Positions 6,831-16,212 are shown, counted from the first letter of the stretch. The stretch: 49,100 nucleotides of DNA from Nocardia sp. BSTN01 (GCF_015354405.1 NZ_JADKYP010000050.1:1-49100); one strand, 5' to 3'. The notes: generated by a model not told the origin, from the letters alone. Numbers and translations: made by a program.

Positions 6831-9800
6831 ATGGTCGACGAGGATCCGCTGCGGACCAGCCGCGACGTGAACATCTCCGTGGCGGTGGAATTGAGCGCGT
6901 CCGGTTTCGAGGATGCCGAGGAGATCGGGCACGGGGGCTTCGGTGTGGTGTATCGCTGCACGCAGCCGGCGTTGGATCGCACGGTCGCGGTGAAGGTGCT
7001 GACCGCGGAGTTGGACGCCGATAATCAGGCTCGGTTCTTCCGCGAGCAGAAGGCGATGGGCCGGTTGACCGGACATCCGAATATCGTCACGGTGTTGCAC
7101 GTGGGCGTGACCGCCGGTGGGCGTCCCTATCTGGTGATGCCGTATCACTCGCGGGATTCACTGGATGCGTGGATCCGCCGGGACGGTCCGGTGCCGGTCG
7201 AGACGGTGCTGTGGGTGGGGGTGAAGATCGCGGGTGCGCTGGAGACCGCGCATGGGGTGGGGATCCTGCATCGGGATGTGAAGCCGGGCAATATTCTGCT
7301 GAGCGAGTACGGGGAGCCGGCGTTGACCGACTTCGGAATAGCCCGGATCGCCGGGGGCTTCCACACTGCCACCGGGGTGGTGACCGCGTCGCCGGCCTTC
7401 ACCGCGCCGGAGGTGCTCGCGGGGGAGGCGGCGACCTCGGCCGCGGATGTGTACGGGCTGGGTGCGACCCTGTTCGCGGCGTTGACGGGGCATGCCGCGT
7501 TCGAGCGGCGCAGTGGTGAGCAGGTCGTCGCCCAGTTCTTGCGGATCACCAGTGCGCCGCTGCCGGATCTGCGGGAAGGTGGCATTCCCGCGGACGTCGC
7601 GGCGGTGGTGGAGTCGGCGATGAATCGGGATCGGCAGGCGCGCCCCACCGCCGCGGAGCTGGGTGAGGCGCTGCGCGAGGTGCAGCGCCGTCACGGATAC
7701 CGGGTCGGTGAGATGGCGCTGCGGGGACAGCCCGCCGCCACGCCAGTGCGCGGCGACGAGACGTCGCCTTACACTGAATCCGTTCCGCCGCAATCGTTTC
7801 CAGCATCCCGAACTGCCGAGCTACCACTCGAGCTGACCAGTTTCATCGACCGGCGGGCGGAGACGGCCGAGATCAAGAGCTTGCTGGCGGCGGTGCGGCT
7901 GGTGACGCTGACCGGAGTCGGCGGTGTCGGCAAGACACGGCTGGCGTTGCGTGCGCCGTCGACCGTACGCACCGATTTCGCCGATGGCGTATGGCTGATC
8001 GAACTCGCCGACGTGACCGACCCGGCACTGCTGATCGATGTGGTGGCGAGCGCACTCGGCTTGCGCGACGATTCGCCGTTGCCGATGCGCGAGGCACTGC
8101 TGGGCTTTCTGCGTTCGCGGCATGCGCTGCTGGTGCTGGACAACGGCGAACAGGTCGTGGACGCTCTGGCGGACCTGGTGGAAACGCTGTTGCTGGCCTG
8201 TGCGGACCTGCGGATTCTGGTGACCACCCGGGAGCCGCTGGATATCGCCGGAGAAGCCGTGCTGCGGGTGTCGCCGTTGACCGTCCCGAGCCACGACGAC
8301 CGGCCCACACTGCGGGGACTGCCGCGATACGACGCGGTGGCGTTGTTCGCCGAGCGCGCCGCGGCGGTGGTGCCCGGATTCGAGGTGACCGAGAAGAATA
8401 TGTCCGCCGTGGCGGGGATCTGCGCCCGCTTGGAGGGCCTGCCACTGGCGATCGAACTCGCTGCCGCCCGCATTCGCACGATGTCGCCCGAGCAGATCCT
8501 GGCTCGGTTGACCGACCGCTACGCACTGCTCACTCGTGGCAGCCGCACCGCGCCGCAGCGCCAGCAGACGCTGCGGTGGTGCATCGATTGGAGCTACCGA
8601 TTGTGCACACCGGCCGAGCAGCGGCTGTGGGGCCGATTATCGGTATTCGCAGGCGGTTTCGAGATGGATGCGGTCGAGCAGGTCTGCGCCGGGGCGGGGC
8701 AGGGGAGTCTGCTGGACGAGTTGTCGTCGTTGGTGGACAAGTCGATCGTGATCCGGGAGGAGTTCGAGGGCGCTGTCCGGTTCCGGATGTTCGAGACCGT
8801 GCGCGACTATGGGCGTGAGCAGTTGCGGGAGGCCGGCGAGGAGACCACGGTGCGTGCGCGCCACCGCGATTGGTGCCGGCAGTTGACGGTGGACGCCGAA
8901 GCCGGGTGGATCAGCGAGCGGCAACCCGACTGGCTGGCGCGACTCGAACGCGAGCAACTGAACCTGCGCGAAGCGCTCGAGTTCTGCCTGTCCGACGACA
9001 CCGCGGAATCGGGTGAGGCGGGACTGCGCACGGTGACCGCGCTGTGGCTGTTCTGGAGCTTTCGCGGTATGTACGGCGAGGGTCGGCGCTGGATCGACCG
9101 AGTTCTCGCCCACCCCGCCGCCCACGATTTACCCGCCCGGATCCGGGCACTGCACGTCGGCGCCGTGATGGCCGCCGAGCAACAGGATTTTCCGGCCGCG
9201 GAATCGCTGCTTGCTCAGGTCCGCGAACTCGCCGAGCGCGACCCGACTCCGCTGCACGATGGACTCGTCGCCTCCGCGGACGGCATTCTTGCGCTGTATC
9301 GAGGCGATCCCGCCCGCGCGGTCGCCTGTCTCGACGATGCGGTCGGGGTGGTCGCCTCGGATCCCGGCGGACATCTGCACATCGCGGCGTTGATGACGCT
9401 CGGCTGGGCACTGGCGGCGCAGGGCGATACCCGGCGGGCGATCGAGAATTACGAACGAGTCCTGGCGATCACCGAGGCGAGCGGCGAATCGCTGTTCCGG
9501 TCGAGCGCGTTGTGGGGGCTGGGAATCTACGCCTGGCAGCAGGGCGAACCTTCGCGCGCACGCGAGCTGCTGGGCCGATCGCTGCGGGTGAATCGACGGG
9601 TCCGCAGCCCTCTCGTCGCGGTGCTCGATCTCGAGGGATTGGCCTGGATCATCGCCGACGAGGACAGCGAGCGGGCGGCGGTACTGATGGGCGCCGCGGA
9701 AAGCCTGTTGCGGTCCGGTTCCGGTTTCTCGATCTTCTCCCCACAGCTGTCGCGGTCGCATGAGGAATGCGACCGCATCGTGCGCCAGTCGCTCGGCGGT

Positions 9801-10115
9801 CGGCGGTTCGATGCGGCGTTCCGGCGCGGGCGGGCGATGACGATGAACGCCGCGGTGGCCTACGCTCTCGGCAAGCAGCCGAGCGAGACGCCGCCCACCG
9901 CCGCCGGGCAGGTCCAGCTCACCAAGCGCGAGCGGCAGGTCGCGGAGCTGGTCGCGCGAGGACTCACCAACAAGCAGATCGCCGCGAATCTGGTGATCGC
10001 CCAGCGCACCGCCCAAGGCCACGTCGAACATATCCTGACCAAACTCGGGTTCACGTCCCGCGCCCAGATAGCGGCCTGGATGGTGGACCGGGCCCATCGG
10101 CAGAGCCGTGGGTGA
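6831..10115 (+). CDS. PknK-like Ser/Thr kinase fused to a STAND ATPase, helical repeats and LuxR DNA-binding domain
   Basis: A regulator of about 1,094 residues. The N-terminal kinase domain (about 27-285) has the glycine loop GHGGFGVVY, the catalytic HRDVKPGN (near 146), DFGIARIAGG and SPAFTAPEVL, and closely resembles mycobacterial PknK. A proline-rich linker leads to a STAND/NB-ARC-like ATPase with Walker A GVGGVGKT (near 362) and LLVLDNGEQ. A TPR-like helical region follows, then a C-terminal LuxR/GerE domain (LTKRERQVAELVARGLTNKQ, then RTAQGHVEHILTKLGF). The combination suggests phosphorylation-linked or ligand-linked control of its own DNA-binding domain. ATG 6831 (MVDEDPLRTSRD) matches the family N-terminus better than GTG 6813. 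It stands alone as a transcription unit, so its targets are unknown. Confidence 0.9.
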   Translation: MVDEDPLRTSRDVNISVAVELSASGFEDAEEIGHGGFGVVYRCTQPALDRTVAVKVLTAELDADNQARFFREQKAMGRLTGHPNIVTVLHVGVTAGGRPYLVMPYHSRDSLDAWIRRDGPVPVETVLWVGVKIAGALETAHGVGILHRDVKPGNILLSEYGEPALTDFGIARIAGGFHTATGVVTASPAFTAPEVLAGEAATSAADVYGLGATLFAALTGHAAFERRSGEQVVAQFLRITSAPLPDLREGGIPADVAAVVESAMNRDRQARPTAAELGEALREVQRRHGYRVGEMALRGQPAATPVRGDETSPYTESVPPQSFPASRTAELPLELTSFIDRRAETAEIKSLLAAVRLVTLTGVGGVGKTRLALRAPSTVRTDFADGVWLIELADVTDPALLIDVVASALGLRDDSPLPMREALLGFLRSRHALLVLDNGEQVVDALADLVETLLLACADLRILVTTREPLDIAGEAVLRVSPLTVPSHDDRPTLRGLPRYDAVALFAERAAAVVPGFEVTEKNMSAVAGICARLEGLPLAIELAAARIRTMSPEQILARLTDRYALLTRGSRTAPQRQQTLRWCIDWSYRLCTPAEQRLWGRLSVFAGGFEMDAVEQVCAGAGQGSLLDELSSLVDKSIVIREEFEGAVRFRMFETVRDYGREQLREAGEETTVRARHRDWCRQLTVDAEAGWISERQPDWLARLEREQLNLREALEFCLSDDTAESGEAGLRTVTALWLFWSFRGMYGEGRRWIDRVLAHPAAHDLPARIRALHVGAVMAAEQQDFPAAESLLAQVRELAERDPTPLHDGLVASADGILALYRGDPARAVACLDDAVGVVASDPGGHLHIAALMTLGWALAAQGDTRRAIENYERVLAITEASGESLFRSSALWGLGIYAWQQGEPSRARELLGRSLRVNRRVRSPLVAVLDLEGLAWIIADEDSERAAVLMGAAESLLRSGSGFSIFSPQLSRSHEECDRIVRQSLGGRRFDAAFRRGRAMTMNAAVAYALGKQPSETPPTAAGQVQLTKRERQVAELVARGLTNKQIAANLVIAQRTAQGHVEHILTKLGFTSRAQIAAWMVDRAHRQSRG

Positions 10116-10168
10116 GGGCGGAGCGCCGAATCACCTTGGCGCACAGTTCGTTGCGCGGCTGTTCGGTG

Positions 10169-10759
10169 TCAGTGTCCGCGCGGGGTCAGGCCGTTCAGCA
10201 GGAGGCGGATCAATTCCTCGCGTCGGTCGGCGGGCAGGACATTGCCGGGGTGTGTGGAGGCCCGGAACACGATGGCGCCGGTGATGGTGTCGGCCACGGT
10301 GCCAGGGTCGATGTCCGCGTCTATCTCGCCGCGGGTGACGGCGTCGTGTAGCGCGTCCTCGATCGCCGCCAGGCAGCGGTCGATCGAGTCGCGCTTGAAG
10401 ACGGCGTACATGTCCGGGTAGTCGGCGATTTCCGCCGCGCAACGCTGCAGGATGCTCAGTCGCGGCTCGACGAATACGGCGGCGATCCGGTCGAGCAGGA
10501 TGGTCAGATCATCGGCGATCGATCCGGTGTGCGGTGGAACCAATCCGGCGGCGAGAGTGGACATTCCGGCCAGGATGAGGTCTTCGCGGCGGGGCCAGCG
10601 CGCGTAGATGCTGCGCTTGGCGGCGCGGGCGCGGGCAGCGACAGAGGTGATGCTGAACTCGGCGATGCCCTTCTCCGCCAGTTCCTCGACCGCGGCGTCG
10701 AGGACGCGGTGGTCGACGGTGTCGTCGCGAGGTCGTCCACGTGGCCGGGGCGAGGTCAT
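10169..10759 (-). CDS. TetR/AcrR-family transcriptional regulator
   Basis: A 196-residue protein. The helix-turn-helix at about residues 15-60 is typical (VLDAAVEELAEKGIAEFS, SVAARARAAKRSIYARWP), preceded by a basic tail GRPRDD. The C-terminal ligand and dimer domain resembles the TetR_C type with SILQRCAAEI and ADTITGAIVFR. It is divergent from the glutathione peroxidase with only 64 bp between starts, so that peroxidase and the regulator itself are the likely targets. The ligand cannot be predicted. Confidence 0.88.
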   Translation of the reverse strand: MTSPRPRGRPRDDTVDHRVLDAAVEELAEKGIAEFSITSVAARARAAKRSIYARWPRREDLILAGMSTLAAGLVPPHTGSIADDLTILLDRIAAVFVEPRLSILQRCAAEIADYPDMYAVFKRDSIDRCLAAIEDALHDAVTRGEIDADIDPGTVADTITGAIVFRASTHPGNVLPADRREELIRLLLNGLTPRGH

Positions 10760-10823
10760 CCCGGCAGCATATATGGCACCGGACCCGTTGCATAAATAGG
10801 TGAACTGAAATACGCTCGGCCCT

Positions 10824-11360
10824 ATGACAATTCACGATTTCTCCGTCACCACCGCCGACGGGGAAGACCGTTCGCTGGCGGACTACGCGGGCCGCGTGGT
10901 GCTGATCGTCAACGTGGCCAGCAAATGCGGCTTCACACCCCAGTACGAAGGTCTCGAGGCGCTGTACGAGAAGAACCGGGACCGTGGGCTGGAAATTCTC
11001 GGATTCCCGTGCAACCAGTTCGGCGATCAGGAACCGGGCGCGGACGCCGAAATCCAGGAGTTCTGCTCCACGAATTACGGTGTCACCTTCCCGGTTTACG
11101 GCAAGATCGAGGTCAACGGGCCCGGCGCCGATCCGCTGTACACCTATTTGCGCGCGGAGGCGCCCGGAGATTTCGGGCCCTCCGCCGGACCGCTCTACGA
11201 CCACGTCAAGGCCACGCGTCCGGAAGCCATCGGCACCGATGAGGTGAAGTGGAATTTCACGAAATTCCTCATCGGCCGCGACGGCAAGGTGATCCGCCGC
11301 TTCGAGTCGACCGTGACCCCCGAGCAGATCGAAACCGAGATCGCCGGCCTGCTGGACTGA
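10824..11360 (+). CDS. Glutathione-peroxidase-family thiol peroxidase
   Basis: A 178-residue thioredoxin-fold peroxidase reducing hydroperoxides. The peroxidatic site NVASKCGFT carries Cys, not selenocysteine, near residue 36. The other site residues are in FPCNQFGDQEP (Gln) and VKWNFTKFLIG (Trp, Asn). Actinobacterial members usually take electrons from thioredoxin or a mycothiol system because glutathione is absent; that is family knowledge, not visible here. It is divergent from a TetR regulator and is followed by a long hairpin. Confidence 0.92.
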   Translation: MTIHDFSVTTADGEDRSLADYAGRVVLIVNVASKCGFTPQYEGLEALYEKNRDRGLEILGFPCNQFGDQEPGADAEIQEFCSTNYGVTFPVYGKIEVNGPGADPLYTYLRAEAPGDFGPSAGPLYDHVKATRPEAIGTDEVKWNFTKFLIGRDGKVIRRFESTVTPEQIETEIAGLLD

Positions 11361-11439
11361 TGTGGTGCCTGCGGGCTGTTCCGAGCGGCGCCCGGGCACC
11401 GGAGCAGCGGTGGCTCGAGAAGCTCTTTTCACCGAAACA

Positions 11440-11477
11440 AGTGACGCGCACCCTCGTTGTCGAGAGTGCGCGTCACT
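11440..11477. terminator. Bidirectional hairpin between convergent genes
   Basis: A perfect 12-bp inverted repeat, AGTGACGCGCAC (11440-11451) and GTGCGCGTCACT (11466-11477), with an inner CTCG/CGAG pairing. It lies 80 bp after the peroxidase stop and before the converging SUKH-like gene end. It lacks a T-run, as is usual for actinobacterial terminators. Confidence 0.6.
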
Positions 11478-11628
11478 GCGTTCATCTATTCACCGCGTGT
11501 GCGCACCGGCAACATTTCCGGAATTCGTTTCAGTAGTTGGAGTTGGCGGCGCGGTCGCGTCGAGGAAGGGGTATCAGGACGGCCGGGGCATGTCGCCCGA
11601 CCGTGACCGAACCGCCTCGGCGGCGTTC

Positions 11629-12231
11629 TCACGACATGAGTCTCAGCAGGCCCAGTTGTGGTTCCAGTGCGCCGTCCTGGCCGAGAGCGCGGAAATCGGC
11701 CGCCACGGCCCCGAGTTCGAGACGGCCCGCGCGCACCGCGCGGTAACGCAGGAACGACCAGACGAAGACGTCGAGATTGTCGAAGCGGGTGCCGCCCTCG
11801 AGAACCTCCTCCTCGTGAAACCACAGTGCCACTTGACCATTGGTGAGCACACAGAACAGGTTTCCGCCACCGTCGGCACCCACGGAGAAGACGTCGGCGT
11901 CGGTGAGTTCGGTGGTGTAGTCCGCGTCGAGGATGCCGCACTCGTTGCCGGCGAAGTCGAAGCCGTAGGACCAGTCGAAGATGTCGAGAAACTGCGGCAT
12001 CACCCCCGAACGCACCCGGGCGTCCAGCGCGGCGAGTGCGGCCGCGTCCGCCGGGGCCAGCCGGGTGAGAAACGGTGTCGCCGAACGGGTCTGCTCGGGC
12101 ACGACCACGGGTTCGGCGTCGGGAAACCAGCGGCCCAGATCGGCGTCGAGACCACTGTCGACGTAGCCGATCACATCGGCGGGGGAAAGCGTCACCAGGC
12201 GATGGTAAAGTGCGTCAACAGAATTGGCCAT
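11629..12231 (-). CDS. SMI1/KNR4 (SUKH)-like protein
   Basis: A 200-residue protein counted from MANSVDALYH; the frame stays open upstream to 12756, but that part runs through the divergent DUF427 gene. FLDIFDWSYGFDFAG, DVFSVGADGGGNLFCVL and NGQVALWFHEEE resemble the SUKH/SMI1-KNR4 fold, known as immunity proteins to contact-dependent or polymorphic toxins and as general ligand-binding proteins. No toxin gene is adjacent, so immunity is only a possibility. The family call rests on the central GxDGGGN-like strand pattern and is moderate. Confidence 0.55.
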   Translation of the reverse strand: MANSVDALYHRLVTLSPADVIGYVDSGLDADLGRWFPDAEPVVVPEQTRSATPFLTRLAPADAAALAALDARVRSGVMPQFLDIFDWSYGFDFAGNECGILDADYTTELTDADVFSVGADGGGNLFCVLTNGQVALWFHEEEVLEGGTRFDNLDVFVWSFLRYRAVRAGRLELGAVAADFRALGQDGALEPQLGLLRLMS

Positions 12232-12369
12232 GTCGGCCGCCGCCCTGTGGACGAGTCCGCGCCGCCGGTGGACGTGCAGTCGTCGTTCGTCGGCAGCGTG
12301 GTCGTGCCGTCGGCATCGGTCACCTCTTCTCCGCTGGGACCCGCTCGCAGGCCGGGGCAGAATAGGAGC

Positions 12370-12660
12370 ATGGCAAAGGCAACGGTCAACGGTGTCACCA
12401 TCGCGGAGTCCGACCACTACGAAACGGTGGAGGGCAATATCTACTTCCCGCTGGAATCGATAAAGAAGGAGTACTTCACGCCCACCCAGACGCACACCAT
12501 CTGCCCGTGGAAGGGGCGTGCGAGCTACTACACCGTGGATGTCGGTGACGGAAACCCTCTCGTTGACGCCGCATGGTATTACCCCGACGCGAAACGGGCA
12601 GCGGCCAACATCGAAGGCCACGTCGCGTTCTACAAGAACAAGGTCTCCATCCACGAATGA
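12370..12660 (+). CDS. DUF427-family protein
   Basis: A 96-residue protein with AGGAG immediately upstream of the ATG. ESDHYETVEGNIYFPLESI, THTICPWKGRASYY and DAAWYYPDAKRAAANI are the hallmarks of DUF427, a compact beta-rich fold found alone or duplicated in actinobacteria and fungi. A structural or nucleotide-binding role has been suggested for the family but no reaction is established. The gene starts 139 bp from the divergent SUKH-like gene. A much longer frame running in from 11362 is an artefact of GC bias. Confidence 0.85.
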   Translation: MAKATVNGVTIAESDHYETVEGNIYFPLESIKKEYFTPTQTHTICPWKGRASYYTVDVGDGNPLVDAAWYYPDAKRAAANIEGHVAFYKNKVSIHE

Positions 12661-12781
12661 CTCCGGCGCCCACCTGACGACAGAGCCCGGCGAACTGATC
12701 GATCCGGAATCGCCAGTCGCGTAGGGCCCTGTCACCAGGCGACGCGATGCCCGCAACGCTTCGGATTACCGGATGTCGAAA

Positions 12782-13573
12782 TCAGCTCGGCAGCGATTGT
12801 GAGAGGAACTCGAGCAGATGCGGTTCCACGGCGTCCGCATCGGTGAGCGAAAGGAAGTGCGCGCCGCCGTCGATGATCACCGGCGGTGCGGCGTTCGGCA
12901 GTGCCGCGGCCAACTCGTAGGCCCGCTCGATCGGATAGGCGGCGTCTGCAGAACCGTGCAGGACCAAGGCGGGGCAGTCGATCGCGGATGCCCGGTCGAG
13001 GATGCTGTCCCGCTCGACCAGTGGGGTCAGGACGCGGTCGATGTGCTCTCCGGAAAGCGTGCGCCACTTGGCCTGCCACTCGGTTGCGTCGTGCCGGCCC
13101 AGGCAGATGGCGGCGTTCATGTCGAGCAGATCCTGCGTCGGACCGAGTTCCCGCCATGCGGTAGCCGCCTGCCGGTAGGCGTCGGCGACCTGCGGGTCCT
13201 CCGCGGCGCCCGACGTTCCGAGCAACACCAGCGCGGCCACCCGGTCAGGTGCCAGGAGGGCCATGCGCAGGCCGATGAATCCACCCTGACTCGTGCCCAC
13301 TACCGCGCACCGGGCCACCCCGAGGTGGTCGAGCAATCCGAGTGCGTCGCGGGCCACATCCCAATAGGTGAAGGAGCCGCCGGCAGGCGTTTCGCCGTGG
13401 CCGCGTTCGTCCATGGCGATCAACCGGTAGGTCTGGCCGAGCGAACGCACTTGCGGGGCGAACATGTCCGCGTCCATGAGGTAGCTGTGCAACAGCAGTA
13501 CAGCCGGGCCGGAACCGCCGTGGTCGATGTAACTGACGACTTGGCCGCTGTCGAGCGTCATCACTGTCCGCAT
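12782..13573 (-). CDS. Alpha/beta-hydrolase-fold enzyme
   Basis: A 263-residue protein from MRTVMTLDSGQ. The fold is clear: oxyanion region VLLLHSYLMDADMF, DERGHGETP, nucleophile elbow VGTSQGGFIG with Ser, an acid in LHGSADAAYP, and the catalytic His in DGGAHFLSL. This is the 3-oxoadipate enol-lactonase/esterase/peroxidase-like branch. The substrate is unknown. An in-frame ATG at 13618 adds 15 Arg-rich residues and is less likely to be the start. It is divergent from the sugar operon at 13.8 kb. Confidence 0.85.
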   Translation of the reverse strand: MRTVMTLDSGQVVSYIDHGGSGPAVLLLHSYLMDADMFAPQVRSLGQTYRLIAMDERGHGETPAGGSFTYWDVARDALGLLDHLGVARCAVVGTSQGGFIGLRMALLAPDRVAALVLLGTSGAAEDPQVADAYRQAATAWRELGPTQDLLDMNAAICLGRHDATEWQAKWRTLSGEHIDRVLTPLVERDSILDRASAIDCPALVLHGSADAAYPIERAYELAAALPNAAPPVIIDGGAHFLSLTDADAVEPHLLEFLSQSLPS

Positions 13574-13611
13574 GCGGCGCAGTCTATGCGGAAGCGGCGA
13601 TACCGAGATTG

Positions 13612-13685
13612 TCCCCACCGATGGGGAATGTGTCGCCGAGTTCGCCTGCTCGCGGCGTCGTCTACCGTGTCATCGGATGCCCGAT
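13612..13685. promoter_or_regulatory. Possible operators upstream of the sugar operon
   Basis: Two short perfect inverted repeats lie between the divergent hydrolase and the sugar operon: TCCCCA-CCGA-TGGGGA (13612-13627) and ATCGG-ATGC-CCGAT (13672-13685). Either could bind a regulator of the operon. No regulator gene is linked, and repeats this short can arise by chance. Confidence 0.3.
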
Positions 13686-13886
13686 ACGGATCCGGCCTAC
13701 GCGGTGTGACGCCTGCCCGGATGGATCTCGTATCGGCCGGGTCCGCAGTAGGTGTCCCCGGCAGCTTCACACCCGGTACGGCGAACGCGACTGAGGAGAG
13801 CGGTGGCAGATGACCGAGCCCGTGATCGAACGTCGAAAAGGACCCCCACCGACCGGCCTGATCCTCGTGGACGATCGGCACGCCAC

Positions 13887-14747
13887 ATGGTGAGCGTCCG
13901 AGCCGGGCACTTCCACCCGATCTACGACCCGAGCGCCGGCGAGCCGCAGCCGTGGTACATCAACGACCACACCATCATTCGCGACGAATCCGGCCGCTGG
14001 CACCTGTTCGGCATCACCCATCCCGAACCCGCCGATCCGTTCGACGAGATCGAATTCGCCCACGCCAGCGCCGACGGCTTGCACGGCCCGTGGACCAAAC
14101 ACCCTTCCGCGCTGACCGTGGACCGCGATTACGGCGAGACGCACCTGTGGGCGCCATACGTGATCCGCGCCGACGGTCGCTATCACATGTTCTACGCGGG
14201 CGGCGGCGACGACCGCACGGCGGCGGCGATCTGCGTGGCCACCTCCGACGACCTGTTCGAGTGGACCCGCGAGCCGGCCGGGCCGGTGTTTCGCGACGGG
14301 TACGACGCCCGCGATCCCATGGTCGCGCGGATCGACGGCCGCTGGGTGATGTACTACGCCGCGACAAGCTCGCCGACCGGTGGCAACTATGTGGTCGCGT
14401 ACCGGACGAGTACCGATCTGCGCACGTGGAGTGAGCGGCAGATCGCGTTCACCGACCCGACCTCGGGCACCGAGGCCGGCAATACCGAATCGCCATTCGT
14501 CTTGTCCGACAACGGTTCCTGGTATCTGTTGATCGGTCCGCGGCCCGATTACGTCGGAACCGACGTGTTCCGCAGCGACACCCCCTACCACTTTCGGATC
14601 GACGACCGTGTCGGACACATCGCCGCCCATGCCGCAGAGCTGGTCGACGACGGCGAGCTGTGGATCACCAGTTGCGGCTGGGGGCAGGGCGGAGTGTCGC
14701 TCGCATCCCTCGAGATCGGGAGAACTGCACCGGAAACCGCGCCCTGA
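13887..14747 (+). CDS. Five-bladed beta-propeller glycosidase-like protein (GH43/GH32 clan type)
   Basis: A 286-residue cytosolic protein with repeated propeller blades: WYINDHTIIRDESGRWHLFG, LWAPYVIRADGRYHMFYAGG, YDARDPMVARIDGRWVMYY and NTESPFVLSDNGSWYLLIG. Acidic residues in NDHTI (Asp), ARDPMV (Asp) and NTESPF (Glu) sit where GH43/GH32-like enzymes carry their catalytic base, pKa modulator and acid. No signal peptide is seen, so it would act on imported oligosaccharides. GTG 13803 in the same frame has GAGGAG only 4 bp upstream and would add 28 Arg-rich residues. A 27-codon open frame from ATG 13810 ends over this start (ATGGTGA). It is the first gene of the sugar operon. Confidence 0.7.
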   Translation: MVSVRAGHFHPIYDPSAGEPQPWYINDHTIIRDESGRWHLFGITHPEPADPFDEIEFAHASADGLHGPWTKHPSALTVDRDYGETHLWAPYVIRADGRYHMFYAGGGDDRTAAAICVATSDDLFEWTREPAGPVFRDGYDARDPMVARIDGRWVMYYAATSSPTGGNYVVAYRTSTDLRTWSERQIAFTDPTSGTEAGNTESPFVLSDNGSWYLLIGPRPDYVGTDVFRSDTPYHFRIDDRVGHIAAHAAELVDDGELWITSCGWGQGGVSLASLEIGRTAPETAP

Positions 14748-14799
14748 GTGATATCTCTAGGCGAGTAGTCCGACCGTTCGTCTCTTGGAGGGATCCGGC

Positions 14800-16212
14800 G
14801 TGGCACGTATCGGTGTGATCAGCATTTCCGACGGACGCGACTATGTGCACGACGGCATAGCCGAGTTCATCCGTACCAACGAAGACCGGCTCGTCGCCGA
14901 ATTGACCTCCGCCGGACACGAGGTGATTCGCGGCTCGGCGCCGGTCAGCACCAACACCCTCGCCGTCTCGGTGGCCCGCGAAGTCGCCTCGGCCGGAGTC
15001 GATCTCACGGTGCTGCACTACGCGGTATGGGCGTTCCCGCACTTCACCATGCTCGTCCAGGGAGCCACGCCGGGAGCGCTGCTGTTGCTGTCCAATATCG
15101 ATCCGGTTCAGCCCGGAATGGTCGGGATGCTGGCGGCCGGGGGAGCACTGGATCAGATCGGCCGGACGCACACTCGGCTGTGGGGCGACCCGGCCGACCC
15201 GGACCTGATCGCGAAGATCGGTGTGCAGGCTTGCGCCGCCTCGGCGGTGTCGAGCCTGCGCGGCTCGACGTTCGGCAGGTTCGGCGGCCGGCCGATGGGG
15301 ATGAACACCGCCGTCGCGAATACCGATCAGTGGCAACGCATTTTCGGCGTCGATGTCGAGGAGATCGACCAGTGGGAGATCGTGCGCCGCGCCGAACTCG
15401 CCGACGCCGCCGAGGTTTCCAAAGCCAGGGTTTGGCTGGAGGAAACCACCGCCGGCGTGCACTACGACGGCGACAAACTCACTCCCGAGCTGCTGGAGCG
15501 CCAGATCCGCTCCTACCTGGCGGTGCGCGAGCTGATCGACGAATGGAATATCGACTTCTCCGGCATCAAGGGTCAGCCCGAACTCACCCAGTACTTCGCC
15601 ACGATGGACGTCACCGAGGCGTTCCTCAACGACCCGTACGACTGGAACGGTCCGAAACCCACCCATGTGTGCGCCACCGAGGCCGACATGGACGGCGCGC
15701 TGACCATGCAACTGCTCAAACAGATCTCGGGTACACCGGTGCTGTTCGCCGACGTCCGCCACTATCACGCCGACCGCGACATCTGGGATTTGTGCAACTC
15801 CGGCCAGCACGCCACCTGGTTCGCCGCCCGCAGTGACGATCCGGCGGAAAACCTGTCCCGGGTGCATCTGTTTCCCGAAGTGTTCTTCTTCCCCGCCGGT
15901 GGCGCGTCCGTCCATCATCTCGCCGCACCGGGGCAGATGACGCTGGGCCGGCTCACCCGCAACGACGGAAACTATCGCATGCAATTGATGCTCGGCGATT
16001 TCGAGAGCTACGACGAAGCCACCAACGACGAACTGATGCGCCAGTCGACCCGCGAATGGCCGCACGCCTTCGCGCGGCTGGACGCTCGCGCCGAGGATTT
16101 CCTGTCCCGGTTCGGTGCCAACCACATCCACGCCGTGCCCGGCGACCATCGGGCGACCGTGCGGGCCGCCTGCGATCTGCTGGGCGTCACCGTGGACGAA
16201 TTCACGCGCTGA
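14800..16212 (+). CDS. L-fucose/L-arabinose-isomerase-superfamily sugar isomerase
   Basis: A 470-residue protein starting at GTG after GGAGGGA; TTG 14785 is a weaker option. The N-terminal MARIGVISISDGRDYVHD and THTRLWGDP belong to the fucose-isomerase-like (COG2407-type) family. The metal-site acids are expected in ATEADMDGALT (Glu) and ADVRHYHADRD (Asp), with a His further on (ASVHHLAAPG). Relatives isomerise L-fucose, D-arabinose or other aldoses to ketoses. With an FGGY kinase overlapping its stop and a GH172 glycosidase downstream, D-arabinose to D-ribulose is a plausible reaction. Sulfoquinovose and deoxysugar isomerases of the same superfamily are alternatives. Confidence 0.8.
   Translation: MARIGVISISDGRDYVHDGIAEFIRTNEDRLVAELTSAGHEVIRGSAPVSTNTLAVSVAREVASAGVDLTVLHYAVWAFPHFTMLVQGATPGALLLLSNIDPVQPGMVGMLAAGGALDQIGRTHTRLWGDPADPDLIAKIGVQACAASAVSSLRGSTFGRFGGRPMGMNTAVANTDQWQRIFGVDVEEIDQWEIVRRAELADAAEVSKARVWLEETTAGVHYDGDKLTPELLERQIRSYLAVRELIDEWNIDFSGIKGQPELTQYFATMDVTEAFLNDPYDWNGPKPTHVCATEADMDGALTMQLLKQISGTPVLFADVRHYHADRDIWDLCNSGQHATWFAARSDDPAENLSRVHLFPEVFFFPAGGASVHHLAAPGQMTLGRLTRNDGNYRMQLMLGDFESYDEATNDELMRQSTREWPHAFARLDARAEDFLSRFGANHIHAVPGDHRATVRAACDLLGVTVDEFTR

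Noticed and set aside
11362-12369. Open upstream extension of the DUF427 gene to make a 432-residue protein
   Set aside because: The extension is antisense to the SUKH-like gene, and AGGAG marks the internal ATG 12370 as the start.
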